DNA from: Acidianus infernus
GTDB taxonomy: Archaea; Thermoproteota; Thermoprotei_A; Sulfolobales; Sulfolobaceae
DNA length: 64,000 nt
NCBI RefSeq assembly: GCF_009729545.1
Contig: NZ_WFIY01000004.1
Span: 2,122,601 to 2,186,600 of the forward strand
Direction of reading: 5' to 3'
Under the pieces are notes generated by a model. The model made no database searches. It saw only the letters and a program-made list of their open reading frames with translations, and was not told the origin of the DNA. The stretch's first letter is position 1. Every line of letters begins with the position of its first letter. Both the position numbers and the translations under genes were made by a program. Shown here in pieces: positions 9,850 through 18,905 of the stretch.

Positions 9850-12099
9850 TTACCTTTTAGACATAATTGTTCTCAAAATCTCTTCTGGAGTAGTTGGAGT
9901 CTTAGTAAATCTGGCACCTACAGCATCCTCTAATGCTCTGATTATAGCTGCAGGACCCACTATAAGTGCAGCCTCGCCTACCCCTTTACTACCTGTGGGA
10001 TAATTAGAAGGATGATAATTTTCCGCAAATATTGAGGTGAATTTAGGTGCTTCAACTACTGTTGGAATATAGTAGTCTGCGTACGTTACTATTAACTGAC
10101 CATTATCGTTAAGTAATGCTTGTTCATATAAAGCTTGACCTACTGCTTGTAATCCTCCTCCATGTATCTGACCTTCAGCTAATGCTGGATTAATGACCTT
10201 ACCTATATCATCATATGCCCTATATTCTAAAACTCTAGCTATTCCAGTGTCATCAACCTCTACTACAGCTATATGAACACCGTATGGGAAAGTTACGTCA
10301 TTTTCATACATTAGCTTTTCAACTAAACCTGGATCATGACTTCTATATGCTAAATTAGCCACATCATCCCAACTCATTCTTTTACTGGGATCACTTTTTA
10401 GTCTAAATTCTCCCTTTTCATATTGAACTTCTTGAACGTCAACATTCCATGTAGAGGCAGCGATTCTTTTCATCTTATCTAATATCTTTTCCGCTACTTT
10501 CATGGCAGCTGATCCTCCAATAGTTATTGATCTTGATCCATAGGTTCCCATACTTGCTGCAACAGTATCAGTATCACCCCATATTACTCTAACTCTATTT
10601 ATATCAATTTGGAAAGTATCCGCTACCAGTTGGGCAATAGCAGTTTCTGTACCCTGACCGTGTGGAGTCGTTCCGGTGATCACTAATACATCTCCTCTTT
10701 CATCTACCCTAATTTCAGCGTATTCCCATGGACCAAAACTACATATTTCTAAGTAGAATGCTAATCCTACTCCTACTCTATGACCCTTCTTCCTCTCTTC
10801 CTCAGCCCATTTCTTTAACTCGTAGTATCCTAGTTTTTTAACACCCTCCTTTAGCAAACCTATGTAATCTCCACTATCATATCTTAATCCAAAAGGATTA
10901 GTATACGGCAACTCTGTAACTAGATTTCTCTCTCTAATAGTAACATCGTCTAGTCCCAGCTCATCTGCTACCGTACTCATTATCCTCTCAATTATATATG
11001 TTGCCTCAGGCCTGCTTGCTCCTCTATACATAGTAATCGGCGGAGTATTTGTATACACTGCAACGCTCTCTAAATCTAAATTGCGTATTTTATATGGTCC
11101 AGGTATCATCATAGGAATTATTAATGGCTGTAGACCAGCTGTAACTGTCATATACGCACCTAAATCTAACAGTAGCTTTCCTTTAATTCCTAGAACCGTT
11201 CCATCTTTCTTCACTGCCACTTCTCCAGTAAATACGTTATGCCTAGCCTCACTGGCTAACATTTCCTCACTTCTAGTAGCAGTCCATCTTACTGGTCTAC
11301 CTAATATTATTGATGATGCTACTACTGCTAGGTCTTCTGGCGTTAAGTGAACTTTGCTGCCAAATGCTCCACCCACATCTGGCATTGAGACTTTTATTTT
11401 GCTTTCTGGAATACCAAATATTCTTGAGAATTCTAATCTCATATAATGGGGAACTTGTGTGGAATACCAAATGGATAAAGTTCCTCCCTCATATCTGGCT
11501 ATTATTCCTCTGGGTTCCATGGGGTTTGGTATGAGTCTTTCGTTTATAGCTTCGACTTTAACGATTTTATCTGCCTCATTAAATGCCTTATCTATTTCTC
11601 CTGCTTTAAACGGTATTTTATAAGATATATTAGTTTTTAATTCATCGTGAACTATAATTTGATCTTTCTCAGCCTCTTCCATACTTGTTACTGGTTTTAA
11701 AGGTTCATAATCTACTACTACTTTATCTATTGCATCTCTAACACTATACTTATCTTGTCCTATGACAATCGCAATCGGTTCTCCTAGGTATTTGACCTTA
11801 TTTTCTGGAAATGCCTTTCTCTCTATGTATCTGAATGATTTGAGGTCAATATAAGTAGGCCAGGGTCTTATTCCACCCTTTAATAATGGATTTATCTCTT
11901 TTGAAGTAAATACTGCGACAATACCGTTAACCTTTAATGCATCACTTATATCAATTCTTTTAATATATGCATGAGGATACGTACTTCTCACGAATCCAGC
12001 ATAAAGTGCTGGCATTCTTATGTCGTCAACATAAGTACTTTTACCTGTAACAAATTTATCATCATATAATCTTTTTACTGGTTTTCCTACATAACTCAT
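9850..12099 (-). CDS. cutA: Molybdenum-binding large subunit of aldehyde oxidoreductase
   Basis: A 749-residue xanthine-oxidase-family large subunit. It has the GGAFGSK molybdopterin-contacting motif (around residue 243), MYRGASRPEA, and near the C-terminus GVGEAALIVGPAA with the catalytic Glu. MYRGASR resembles the AYRGAGR form of non-CO hydroxylases rather than the AYxCSFR loop of true CO dehydrogenase. In Sulfolobales this three-subunit enzyme acts as glyceraldehyde (aldehyde) oxidoreductase in the branched Entner-Doudoroff pathway. It oxidises an aldehyde to the acid at Mo and passes electrons through 2Fe-2S clusters to FAD. It overlaps the 2Fe-2S gene by 4 bases in the order FAD, Fe-S, Mo. 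Substrate choice is inferred from taxonomy, not read from sequence. Confidence 0.87.
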   Translation of the reverse strand: MSYVGKPVKRLYDDKFVTGKSTYVDDIRMPALYAGFVRSTYPHAYIKRIDISDALKVNGIVAVFTSKEINPLLKGGIRPWPTYIDLKSFRYIERKAFPENKVKYLGEPIAIVIGQDKYSVRDAIDKVVVDYEPLKPVTSMEEAEKDQIIVHDELKTNISYKIPFKAGEIDKAFNEADKIVKVEAINERLIPNPMEPRGIIARYEGGTLSIWYSTQVPHYMRLEFSRIFGIPESKIKVSMPDVGGAFGSKVHLTPEDLAVVASSIILGRPVRWTATRSEEMLASEARHNVFTGEVAVKKDGTVLGIKGKLLLDLGAYMTVTAGLQPLIIPMMIPGPYKIRNLDLESVAVYTNTPPITMYRGASRPEATYIIERIMSTVADELGLDDVTIRERNLVTELPYTNPFGLRYDSGDYIGLLKEGVKKLGYYELKKWAEEERKKGHRVGVGLAFYLEICSFGPWEYAEIRVDERGDVLVITGTTPHGQGTETAIAQLVADTFQIDINRVRVIWGDTDTVAASMGTYGSRSITIGGSAAMKVAEKILDKMKRIAASTWNVDVQEVQYEKGEFRLKSDPSKRMSWDDVANLAYRSHDPGLVEKLMYENDVTFPYGVHIAVVEVDDTGIARVLEYRAYDDIGKVINPALAEGQIHGGGLQAVGQALYEQALLNDNGQLIVTYADYYIPTVVEAPKFTSIFAENYHPSNYPTGSKGVGEAALIVGPAAIIRALEDAVGARFTKTPTTPEEILRTIMSKR

Positions 12100-12587
12100 G
12101 CTCTCAACCTTCTGGAGGCATCTAAAACAGCTTTAATAATATTTTGATATCCAGTACATCTACATATATTTCCGTGAAGACCATCCTTTACTTCTTCTTC
12201 TGTAGGATTTGGATTTTCCTTTAATAAGAAATAGGATTGCATTATCATTCCTGGCGTGCAAAATCCGCATTGTAAAGCGAAATTATCTTTAAACGCTTCT
12301 TGTATTGGATGAAGTTTAGAATCTACAGATAAACCTTCAATGGTTGTAATTTCTGCCCCATCAGCCTGTACTGCGAACACCGTGCACGATTTCACGGATC
12401 TTCCGTTTAGTAATACAGTACATGCCCCACAAGTAGTAGTATCACAACCTACTTTAGTTCCAGTAAGCCCTAACTCGTCTCTTATGAAATCAACTAGTAG
12501 CATCCTAGGGCTTACATACCTTTCATACCATATACCGTTTACCTTTACCCTAATTTTTACCTTTTCACCCTTATTTACAATTAACAT
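12096..12587 (-). CDS. cutC: 2Fe-2S small subunit of aldehyde oxidoreductase
   Basis: A 163-residue protein with two cluster-binding sets. The N-terminal plant-ferredoxin-like cluster uses Cys48, Cys53, Cys56 and Cys68 (GCDTTTCGACTVLLNG ... SC). The C-terminal four-helix domain binds the second cluster through Cys107, Cys110, Cys142 and Cys144 (CGFCTPGM and GNICRCTGYQNI). All eight ligands are present. It carries electrons from the Mo site to FAD. The gene overlaps the large-subunit start by 4 bases, and the FAD-subunit stop precedes its start directly, so the three subunits are translated as one operon. Confidence 0.9.
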   Translation of the reverse strand: MLIVNKGEKVKIRVKVNGIWYERYVSPRMLLVDFIRDELGLTGTKVGCDTTTCGACTVLLNGRSVKSCTVFAVQADGAEITTIEGLSVDSKLHPIQEAFKDNFALQCGFCTPGMIMQSYFLLKENPNPTEEEVKDGLHGNICRCTGYQNIIKAVLDASRRLRA

Positions 12588-13436
12588 TTAACCCATCACC
12601 TCCTTTATGGTATTACGAGTTATAATTTTCATAACTTCCCTTCTGTACCAAGAGCTCCCCCTTGTATCTGATGGGGGATTTACTTGGTTAGAAACCTTAC
12701 TTACGATCTCTTCTACGAGTTCATTATTTAATCTCCTTCCTATAACGTTCTTTTCAACCTCTAAGGCTCTAAATGGCTTATCTCCAACTCCCCCATAAGC
12801 TAGTCTTATATCTTCTATTTCATTACCCCTCAATTTTATTGCAAAAGCCAAAGAAACCAAGGCGAAATCACCAGCCCTTCTCACGACTTTTTTGTAAAAT
12901 GTTCTATACCCCTCTAAGTTTGGTAATACAATTTCAGTTATTATTTCACCCTCTTTTATATCAGTAGTAAAAGCACCTTTAAAGAAATCTAAGGCTTTTA
13001 CTGATCTACTACCAGAGGATGAAGTTAATATAATATCTGCATTTAATGCTGTTAATACTGTTGGTACGTCAGCTGAAGGGTCTGCATTAGCAGTACTTCC
13101 TCCAATTGTACCAAGATTTCTAACTTGCATATCACCTACTACTTTTACTGCCTGGTATAATAAAGGAACATTTATTTTAACTAAATCATTTTCCAATATC
13201 TCGTAATAACGTGTCAGTGCGCCAATCCTTGTAGAACTATAACTACTACTTATATAGCTTAACGTGTTTATCGGATTAAGATCTACTATATAACTTGGAG
13301 ATATCACTCGCAACTTAAGCATGGGTATTAAACTCTGCCCTCCGGCTATTGGTCTAGCATCGTCATGAGACTCTAAGAACTTAGTCGCTTCTTCCACAGT
13401 AGTAACTCTAACGTAACTAAAATCTGGCGGATACAC
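12588..13436 (-). CDS. cutB: FAD-binding medium subunit of aldehyde oxidoreductase
   Basis: A 282-residue CO-dehydrogenase-flavoprotein-like subunit. The FAD-binding motifs are AGGQSLIPMLKLR (around residues 32-44) and TIGGSTANADPSAD (around 114-127), which hold the diphosphate of FAD. It is the first gene of the operon, followed without a gap by the 2Fe-2S gene. The upstream 400 bases are AT-rich and contain the likely promoter. The protein takes electrons from the iron-sulfur subunit and passes them to an unknown cellular acceptor. Length and motifs are normal. Confidence 0.88.
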   Translation of the reverse strand: MYPPDFSYVRVTTVEEATKFLESHDDARPIAGGQSLIPMLKLRVISPSYIVDLNPINTLSYISSSYSSTRIGALTRYYEILENDLVKINVPLLYQAVKVVGDMQVRNLGTIGGSTANADPSADVPTVLTALNADIILTSSSGSRSVKALDFFKGAFTTDIKEGEIITEIVLPNLEGYRTFYKKVVRRAGDFALVSLAFAIKLRGNEIEDIRLAYGGVGDKPFRALEVEKNVIGRRLNNELVEEIVSKVSNQVNPPSDTRGSSWYRREVMKIITRNTIKEVMG

Positions 13437-13667
13437 AAAATATAATAGATGTTTAACTATTTATTTTATCGTATTAAAAAATATTTAGTTAAAATTCGTA
13501 TATTATAAAAAATTTTATTAACACTTCTTGCATTGTTAAACAATGAAGAGTTGCGTAAAGTAATTAATTAAACATTTTTTATTAACATGACTTAAAAAGA
13601 GTAATAATTCTATATAGAAATATTTCATTTTATCTTAAATTGCCTTAACACGTTATTCCCATGGATA

Positions 13668-13905
13668 TATTTACTGACTTCCTCCTAAAGGGTTCCCTCC
13701 CAAGGGTTCATCGTTCCCACTATCGATTCGGGTGGCCCAGAGAACCACATTAGAAGAGTGGAGGACTTTCATCTATAAATAATGGTTGCCCTTCACTCGA
13801 GTTGGGGAGGGGCGTCATTAACGTCACTAATAGATAATAAACGAATAAATCTATAAGGGGGCTATCCATCCCCTTTCATCCCTTAACCCCCATCGCTGTA
13901 ATTGT
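13668..13905 (-). repeat. Dispersed about 200-bp repeat, copy 1
   Basis: Read on the minus strand it begins GGGTTAAGGGATGAAAGGGG, runs through GACGTTAATGACGC and CACCCGAATCGAT, and ends near AACCCTTTAGGAGGAAGTC. Closely related copies lie at about 31870-32077 and 40004-40181 on the plus strand. No transposase gene is present, so it behaves like a MITE or a solo IS605-type end. A 61-codon frame at 13851-14036 is probably a remnant of the parent element. Confidence 0.65.
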
Positions 13906-14025
13906 AGGAGGAGCTCTGACATCCTTCCCGCTCTGGAAGTTCTCTTACCTATAATGCAAGGTTCTTGTCCTTTTTCTTCAACTCCCCATAATGATATTTT
14001 ATATCGATAGTTTACTCTACGTATT

Positions 14026-14602
14026 TTATGAGTCAAGTAACTTAATCAAATTACATAAATTTTGATCTCTTGACAACACATATTGTTTAAAATTAACTGC
14101 TACGTAAAATGAAAAAGAGCTCAAATCTGTCCATGTTTCATTTTGTGCCAAATGTTTCTTAAATAAGTACATAACTAGATATGTTTTTAGTTTAGAATCA
14201 GAATTTTCCTCATTTTCCAGTAATTGTTTTGCATGTGTAAATTTTGATAGTACTTCCTTAGCAGTCACAAAAATGAGCTCGTCGAGATTCTTTTCATTTA
14301 AATAAAACATCCATCCTATATTACAATTAATATTTTTAGCATCTCCATCTAATAGTATATAAACTTGAAAGTCTATATTTTTTAAATTTAAAATTTCACT
14401 TATTTCCTTAGCTCTTTTACATATATTATCTTTACCTCCTCCTTCACAGATTAGTATCTCTTTCTCGTAAAAGCATCTATATTGTGTAATGAGTTTCTTA
14501 GCATCGTTAGATGCTTTATTCAAATTCTTCATACTCAATAATCCTGCAATCAGTTATTCCTTCTACTAAAACAACTTTCAACGTATTCCTCACTTTCAAC
14601 AC
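14026..14602 (-). pseudogene. TOPRIM-like nuclease partner, frameshifted
   Basis: The main frame (from 14538) has ILICEGGGKDN and VYILLDGDAKN, the Glu and Asp-x-Asp pattern of a TOPRIM fold. An earlier frame starting at GTG 14600-14602, inside the last codons of the upstream ATPase gene, gives LKVVLVEGITDCRIIEYEEF, which is the missing first TOPRIM strand with its own VEG motif. Joining the two needs one frame change near 14515-14530 and gives about 190 residues. TOPRIM domains next to ABC-type ATPases occur in OLD-, Gabija- and PARIS-like systems. The overlap with the ATPase gene supports a two-protein complex. If the frameshift is real, the protein lacks its first motif. Confidence 0.65.
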
Positions 14603-15618
14603 ATTCCTCTTAAATCCTCTGAAAGTTCCTGGCTCAGTTTTTTCGCGTAACTTCCTTCTATTTGCCTAATATGGATACTATTTCCTCTCCTCATGAACTC
14701 ATAAACCATAACGTTATCTCCGTCAGTTTCAGTTAATAAATAATCTAGGAACTCCGTACTTTGAGTAGTTATAAACCATTGCGAATTACTTTCCTTCATT
14801 AATTCTATAGCTTTAAACATAAGTTGCGGGTGTAAATGGTTCTCTATATTATCATAAATTACTATATCATTACTTGATGCCAAAGTTAACAATATAAGTG
14901 AGACAAATCCACTGCCTAGGAACTGAATTTCCACATCATTTTCAGTTGCGACAATGTTAGGTCTACCGAATTCATCAGGCTTCATGCCTATAAATTCAAG
15001 GTTTAGCAGTTTCTTTAATCTATCCTTTACGCTGGCAAAACTAACGCTGGATAAAAAGTTATTTATGAAGTCTGCAGATATTGGATTAGGAATAGAGAAT
15101 GCTACAAATCTATAGTTAGGTAACCTCTTTGTCTCATCCTGAGCTATGTCTCGTATGTTAAGTACAGAATTTTGAGGAACTGTTATATCTATTCTCAAAA
15201 TCCTTATCACCTTATCATCTCTAGTTAACTTAAATCCGTTAGGTAAGGCTAGATCTTGAAGAGGCTGAATAGGGCTCACCTTGGATACTTCGTCCAAAGA
15301 AGCATTAGTAATCCTATATTCATTTAATGAAATATCTATGCCCTCTTTAGCTAAGAAATAGTGCCATAAGGGATCCATCCTTAATGTAGAAGCTAAAGTA
15401 GTAGATCTAACGTTATATACATTTGGAGAAATTATTAATAACGCGACTGTTAATGCTTCAAGAAAAGTGGTCTTGAGTGTTTTATTGCAACCCACAATTA
15501 CGTTAATCTTCCGAGGGTGTAAATTTGGAATCTCTCCTTTTTCGTGGTCTATTACGTTAAATCCTCTAAGTTGGCGTACTGTTACGTTTTTAACGATATT
15601 CCTTTTTAGTTCTTCCAT
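14596..15618 (-). CDS. ABC/SMC-like AAA ATPase of a two-gene OLD/PARIS-like pair
   Basis: A 340-residue protein with an N-terminal Walker A-like loop GCNKTLKTT (residues 43-51) lacking the usual Gly before Lys. A signature-like FLGSGFVSLILL lies near 233-244, and a Walker B stretch DIVIYDNIENHLHP at 251-264 has Asn257 where the catalytic Glu normally stands. This architecture is that of AAA_15/AAA_21 ATPases found in OLD nucleases and defence ATPases. Both nucleotide-site changes suggest weak or absent ATP hydrolysis, so it may act as a nucleotide-bound sensor. Its stop overlaps the GTG start of a TOPRIM gene, and a CARF gene lies on the other side, placing it in a defence island. The exact system is not assigned. 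Confidence 0.7.
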   Translation of the reverse strand: MEELKRNIVKNVTVRQLRGFNVIDHEKGEIPNLHPRKINVIVGCNKTLKTTFLEALTVALLIISPNVYNVRSTTLASTLRMDPLWHYFLAKEGIDISLNEYRITNASLDEVSKVSPIQPLQDLALPNGFKLTRDDKVIRILRIDITVPQNSVLNIRDIAQDETKRLPNYRFVAFSIPNPISADFINNFLSSVSFASVKDRLKKLLNLEFIGMKPDEFGRPNIVATENDVEIQFLGSGFVSLILLTLASSNDIVIYDNIENHLHPQLMFKAIELMKESNSQWFITTQSTEFLDYLLTETDGDNVMVYEFMRRGNSIHIRQIEGSYAKKLSQELSEDLRGMC

Positions 15619-15854
15619 ACATCCTAATAAGTTGTTAAAGGTAAAAATATTATACTATCTACAAGATGTATTATTCTCTTTCATAAAGGGCTTTATGGAA
15701 AGCACAGATTTTCTAGAGGAGTGATATTCCTCTGACCTCCTCTTCGCCTGAAGGGCGAGGTTTGTCGATTATTTTGTCATAAAAATTAATTGAGGGCATG
15801 CAATTACTAAATTAAGTCAAAATCCTTTTAAATTGCTTAAGTTGTTATTATTAT
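15619..15854. repeat. Intergenic region with small IS605-end-like hairpin
   Basis: Around 15738-15765 the sequence CCTCTTCGCCTGAAGGGCGA followed by GGTTTGTCG is the reverse complement of the CGACAAACCTCGCCC type of end found at 27292. It is probably a solo IS200/IS605 end between two divergent defence genes. Confidence 0.45.
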
Positions 15855-16829
15855 ATGAATAAAGTTCACGTTAGTGCTGTAGGAACTTCACTATTGAAGA
15901 ACTCATTATCGGCAGACAACGTGAGGAAGAAAGTGGAAGACCTAGGCCTTAAAGATTGGGATAGACTTAAGTTTGACGACGATAGACAAAATAAGATTAG
16001 AGATAATTTTACAACTCTTGAAGGTCTCTTGCTTGATTTCTTAAAAAGTAAAGGAAAAGTAGCCTCTGCTGAACTGGATTCGCTACTTTCTGCTATTGAT
16101 AAATTACAACATAAAAAGGAAGAGCTTTACGTGTTTCTTTACACTACTAATACGTGGAACTCTAAACTTGCAGGAGAGGTAATTAAAAATTACTTAGAGG
16201 AAGAAGGGATAAAGTCTGAGTTAGTTACCGTAAAGTCCATTTCCTCTGAGGAAACCTTCTATGAAGGAATAGAAGATCTATTTGATAAAGTAGTCTATAA
16301 AATCTTAAAATTTAAGGAAGAAGGAAAAGAAGTTTACATTAATGCAACGCCAGGCTTAAAACCCGAGACCACATTCCTCACGATAGCAGGACTTTTGGCT
16401 GGGGCGGATTTGATTTATTATAAATATCAAGAGTTTAACGATGTAGTTATTCTTCCTTCACCCCCAATAACTATCAGTCCTAGATACCTGGAATGGCTAA
16501 TCGATTTTGCCAACTACGGCTATACTCTCTCAGAGAAAAAGGCAGAAGAGTTGGGAATTCCGGTAAGGCTTCTCGAGGTAAGGAATCTTGTTGAAAGAAA
16601 AGGCGAAGATGCCTATAGATTAAAAGATTGGGTGAGAAAGATGTTAGGTATTTACTTACCTGCAGGAATTACTAGCTCATACTATAAGGTGATTGTGGAA
16701 GGTGAAGAAGAGAAAGTGTTCAATAATGAGACTGAAGCATATAATTATATGGAGAAAAAGAAAAAGGAAGGAAAGAGAGTAAGAGTTGAAGTTCCAAATA
16801 AGGTGTATTTCCTTTGGACTTTGAGTTAG
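15855..16829 (+). CDS. CARF-domain protein, probable Crn1-type ring nuclease
   Basis: A 324-residue protein whose first 190 residues form a CARF-like Rossmann domain. It starts HVSAVGTSLLKNSLS (Thr11, Ser12) and later has INATPGLKPETTFLTIAGLL with Lys169. A Ser/Thr in the first loop and a Lys in the GxKPE loop are the pair expected for Crn1 ring nucleases of Sulfolobales, which degrade the cyclic tetra-adenylate made by type III CRISPR complexes. The C-terminal part (about 200-324) looks like a winged-helix region with a charged tail. No type III cas10 is in this window, so its partner must lie elsewhere. The gene ends inside the start of the next ORF (16-base overlap). Effector rather than shut-off enzyme cannot be excluded. 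Confidence 0.75.
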   Translation: MNKVHVSAVGTSLLKNSLSADNVRKKVEDLGLKDWDRLKFDDDRQNKIRDNFTTLEGLLLDFLKSKGKVASAELDSLLSAIDKLQHKKEELYVFLYTTNTWNSKLAGEVIKNYLEEEGIKSELVTVKSISSEETFYEGIEDLFDKVVYKILKFKEEGKEVYINATPGLKPETTFLTIAGLLAGADLIYYKYQEFNDVVILPSPPITISPRYLEWLIDFANYGYTLSEKKAEELGIPVRLLEVRNLVERKGEDAYRLKDWVRKMLGIYLPAGITSSYYKVIVEGEEEKVFNNETEAYNYMEKKKKEGKRVRVEVPNKVYFLWTLS

Positions 16830-17121
16830 AGATTGAAGGTGTGAAAATTAAAGCTAAAATAGATACTGGGTTCGATGGAGATATAATAGTAAATAAAGAA
16901 GTTTTTGACAAGATTCCATATTATCCTTCTCAAGGGCCTAGAATCTGCACAGCCTCTATGGAATGCTATTCCACGTACGTTAAATTGGCTAAGATAAAGT
17001 ATTTAGGGAAAGAAGTCATTTCAACTGTCCTTAACTCGCCGGTTATAGAAAAGTAGGAGAGGGACTTTTAAGGAAAGTAGGAGCGATAATAAATTATAAA
17101 GATAACACAATAGGGGATATG
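16814..17121 (+). pseudogene. Clan AA (retropepsin-like) aspartyl protease, frameshifted
   Basis: Starting from TTG 16814, the product reads MDFELEIEGVKIKAKIDTGF with the Asp-Thr-Gly triad of a retropepsin-like protease, then ICTASMECYSTYVKLAKI. It stops at 17056, but the next frame continues without loss as VGEGLLRKVGAIINYKDNTI, the usual C-terminal strand of these small proteins, to a stop at 17121. One base change of frame near 17045-17056 separates the two parts. The 16-base overlap with the CARF gene implies coupled translation. Archaeal single-domain retropepsins act as dimers; their roles are largely unknown. Confidence 0.6.
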
Positions 17122-17297
17122 TAGATAGATATATGTTATACAATTGTTAAAATCGTAAAACTTACAAGTATAATCCAATATATATTACTTTTTCTCTTTA
17201 ATTATTACTCTAAAGAATCTAAATAAGTACTCATCGTATAAACCTATTCGTTCAAAAGAAGGCAATTAAGCAGATATCAAAAACTGAAGAGACCTTA

Positions 17298-18527
17298 TCA
17301 TCTCAATAAAAACTTCCACAATGGCTCTAACTCGATTTTCTTACCGTTATAATCCATTATTTCCTCCATGTCCCACGTTACGATTTTGGGTTTAAAACCC
17401 AATGATGAGGAGGCTTTAGTTAAAGCACTTAACTCCCTCTCCTTTATCCCCTCCTCATCATAAGTTACCTGTATTAACTCTCCATTTTTCTCATCTAAAA
17501 AGTCTACCTCGTAGTCCTCCCCTTTAACGAAATAAACTCCCTTGTTCTGGTTTTTCCTAAGCAAATGTATTGCGACTAAATTCTCCATTAATCTTCCCAT
17601 ATCCTTTTTTATAGAGACTTCTTGAATAATACCCATGTCAACTACGTAAACCTTCTTGTTTTCTGCAATTCTGCTTAACTTTCCTGTATACCTTTCTACG
17701 GAGTAAATTAAGTAACTTGAAGTTAGACCGTAAAACCACTCATCAACAGTTTTATAATCAATTCTGAGCATTCTAGCAATTCTATTTAGAGAAACTTCAG
17801 AAGAGTAAAGGGAAATTATTGCTGAGGAAAAGTCCTTGAACCTAGATATCCTCTTTATCTTAAGCCTCTGAACTACGTCTTTGAACAGTATATCATTATA
17901 AATGCTGTTGACTATTTGCCTGCTGTTTAGCAGCAACGCTTCAGGAAAACCCCCTATGCTCATGTAATCTCTCAAGTAGTTCTTGATCTCAGCCCTCTCC
18001 CTTGTGGTAAGCGGTTCGGAGTAATTAACTCCCTTAAACCTTAGAAACTCCTTGAAGGAAAAGGGGAAGAGCGTGAAGTCCACATGCCTTCCGGTTAGGC
18101 TTGTGGCCAACTCACCGGAAAGTAACTTAGAATTACTCCCAGTTAATATTATCCTTTTAGTCTTCCTCAGCCTGCTCACGAATGGCTCCCAACCTTGAAT
18201 GTTCTGTATTTCGTCAAACAGGATATAATCCACGTTACCGTAAAGTTCGTAAATTGCTTGTTCAACAATATGCAGATCGTCAGATTTTAAATTTCTCAAC
18301 CTCTCATCATCAAAATCGACATAAGCGAAGTTTTTGTCTTTTAATAATAGGAGTGATAGAGTAGATTTACCGCTTCTCCTAACCCCTAATATTGCTAGGA
18401 TGTTTGGTATTGATAGGTTTGTTAGCAACTCCTCTTTAGGCACGTCTCTGGGTATTGCCCTACTCATTAAGTTTTCTGCATCTTCTCTTTGTTCCTTTAT
18501 AATGCTTTTTATTTCCTCAACGTTCAC
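17298..18527 (-). CDS. Archaeal ATPase with AAA_14 and DUF4143 domains
   Basis: A 409-residue protein with Walker A GVRRSGKST (residues 48-56), Walker B YILFDEIQNI (101-110; Asp105, Glu106) and a sensor-like stretch RIILTGSNSKLLSG, then the long C-terminal DUF4143 region with a nuclease-like tail (DYEVDFLDEKNGELIQVTYD) that resembles the E-x-D ... (E/Q)-x-K core of PD-(D/E)xK folds. This family is widespread and multi-copy in Sulfolobales. Its function is unproven; links to mobile elements and toxin-like behaviour are suggested. The gene stands alone. The region just upstream has two GGAGTATACTCC palindromes (18562-18607), which could be an operator. Confidence 0.8.
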   Translation of the reverse strand: MNVEEIKSIIKEQREDAENLMSRAIPRDVPKEELLTNLSIPNILAILGVRRSGKSTLSLLLLKDKNFAYVDFDDERLRNLKSDDLHIVEQAIYELYGNVDYILFDEIQNIQGWEPFVSRLRKTKRIILTGSNSKLLSGELATSLTGRHVDFTLFPFSFKEFLRFKGVNYSEPLTTRERAEIKNYLRDYMSIGGFPEALLLNSRQIVNSIYNDILFKDVVQRLKIKRISRFKDFSSAIISLYSSEVSLNRIARMLRIDYKTVDEWFYGLTSSYLIYSVERYTGKLSRIAENKKVYVVDMGIIQEVSIKKDMGRLMENLVAIHLLRKNQNKGVYFVKGEDYEVDFLDEKNGELIQVTYDEEGIKERELSALTKASSSLGFKPKIVTWDMEEIMDYNGKKIELEPLWKFLLR

Positions 18528-18559
18528 GCATAATAGGGGTTTTTTGCATTTTTAAACTT

Positions 18560-18610
18560 TTGGAGTATACTCCATAAGTTAATCGAAAGAGTTTTGGAGT
18601 ATACTCCAGA
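18560..18610. promoter_or_regulatory. Paired palindromic sites upstream of the ATPase gene
   Basis: The perfect palindrome GGAGTATACTCC occurs twice, at about 18562-18573 and 18596-18607, centred about 34 bases apart (roughly three helical turns) and 35-80 bases before the ATG of the leftward ATPase gene. Paired, phased palindromes beside a start codon are typical of a dimeric repressor operator. The regulator is unknown. Confidence 0.55.
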
Positions 18611-18787
18611 ACTAAATCTGGGGAATAGTTCATACTCTTTAAGTTATAATGACGTCACATACGGTAAGCCGTGTACGTATTTACAAGTTTTAGAATTGAG
18701 GGTAGAATTTTTCATTCCGACCAGAGAAGTAATATTTCTTAATACTATTATATCAAGAGGTGTATAAGTTATTCGTTTTAAGGGCCC

Positions 18788-18905
18788 TAAGGGAAAGCCT
18801 CGCCCTTAACGGTAGACCCAAAATCTTTCCACAAAAATAATTCTGATAGGATAATATATCATTTATAGGAAATAATAGAATTTATAATGATATTAAAAAT
18901 TAATG
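18788..18905. repeat. Dispersed repeat, copy 2 (IS605-end-like)
   Basis: Starts GGGAAAGCCTCGCCCTTAAC and continues CAAAATCTTTCCACAAAAAT, matching 6374-6500 with scattered differences. It lies directly beside the broken end of a vapC fragment, suggesting that insertion or deletion here truncated that gene. Confidence 0.6.

Noticed and set aside
9850..12099. Carbon monoxide dehydrogenase large subunit
   Set aside because: The active-site loop is MYRGASR rather than the AYxCSFR loop of true CoxL, so a general aldehyde oxidoreductase is the better call.
13851..14036. 61-codon ORF at the edge of the dispersed repeat
   Set aside because: Its C-terminal part lies in repeat DNA and it has no recognisable family; treated as part of the mobile-element remnant.
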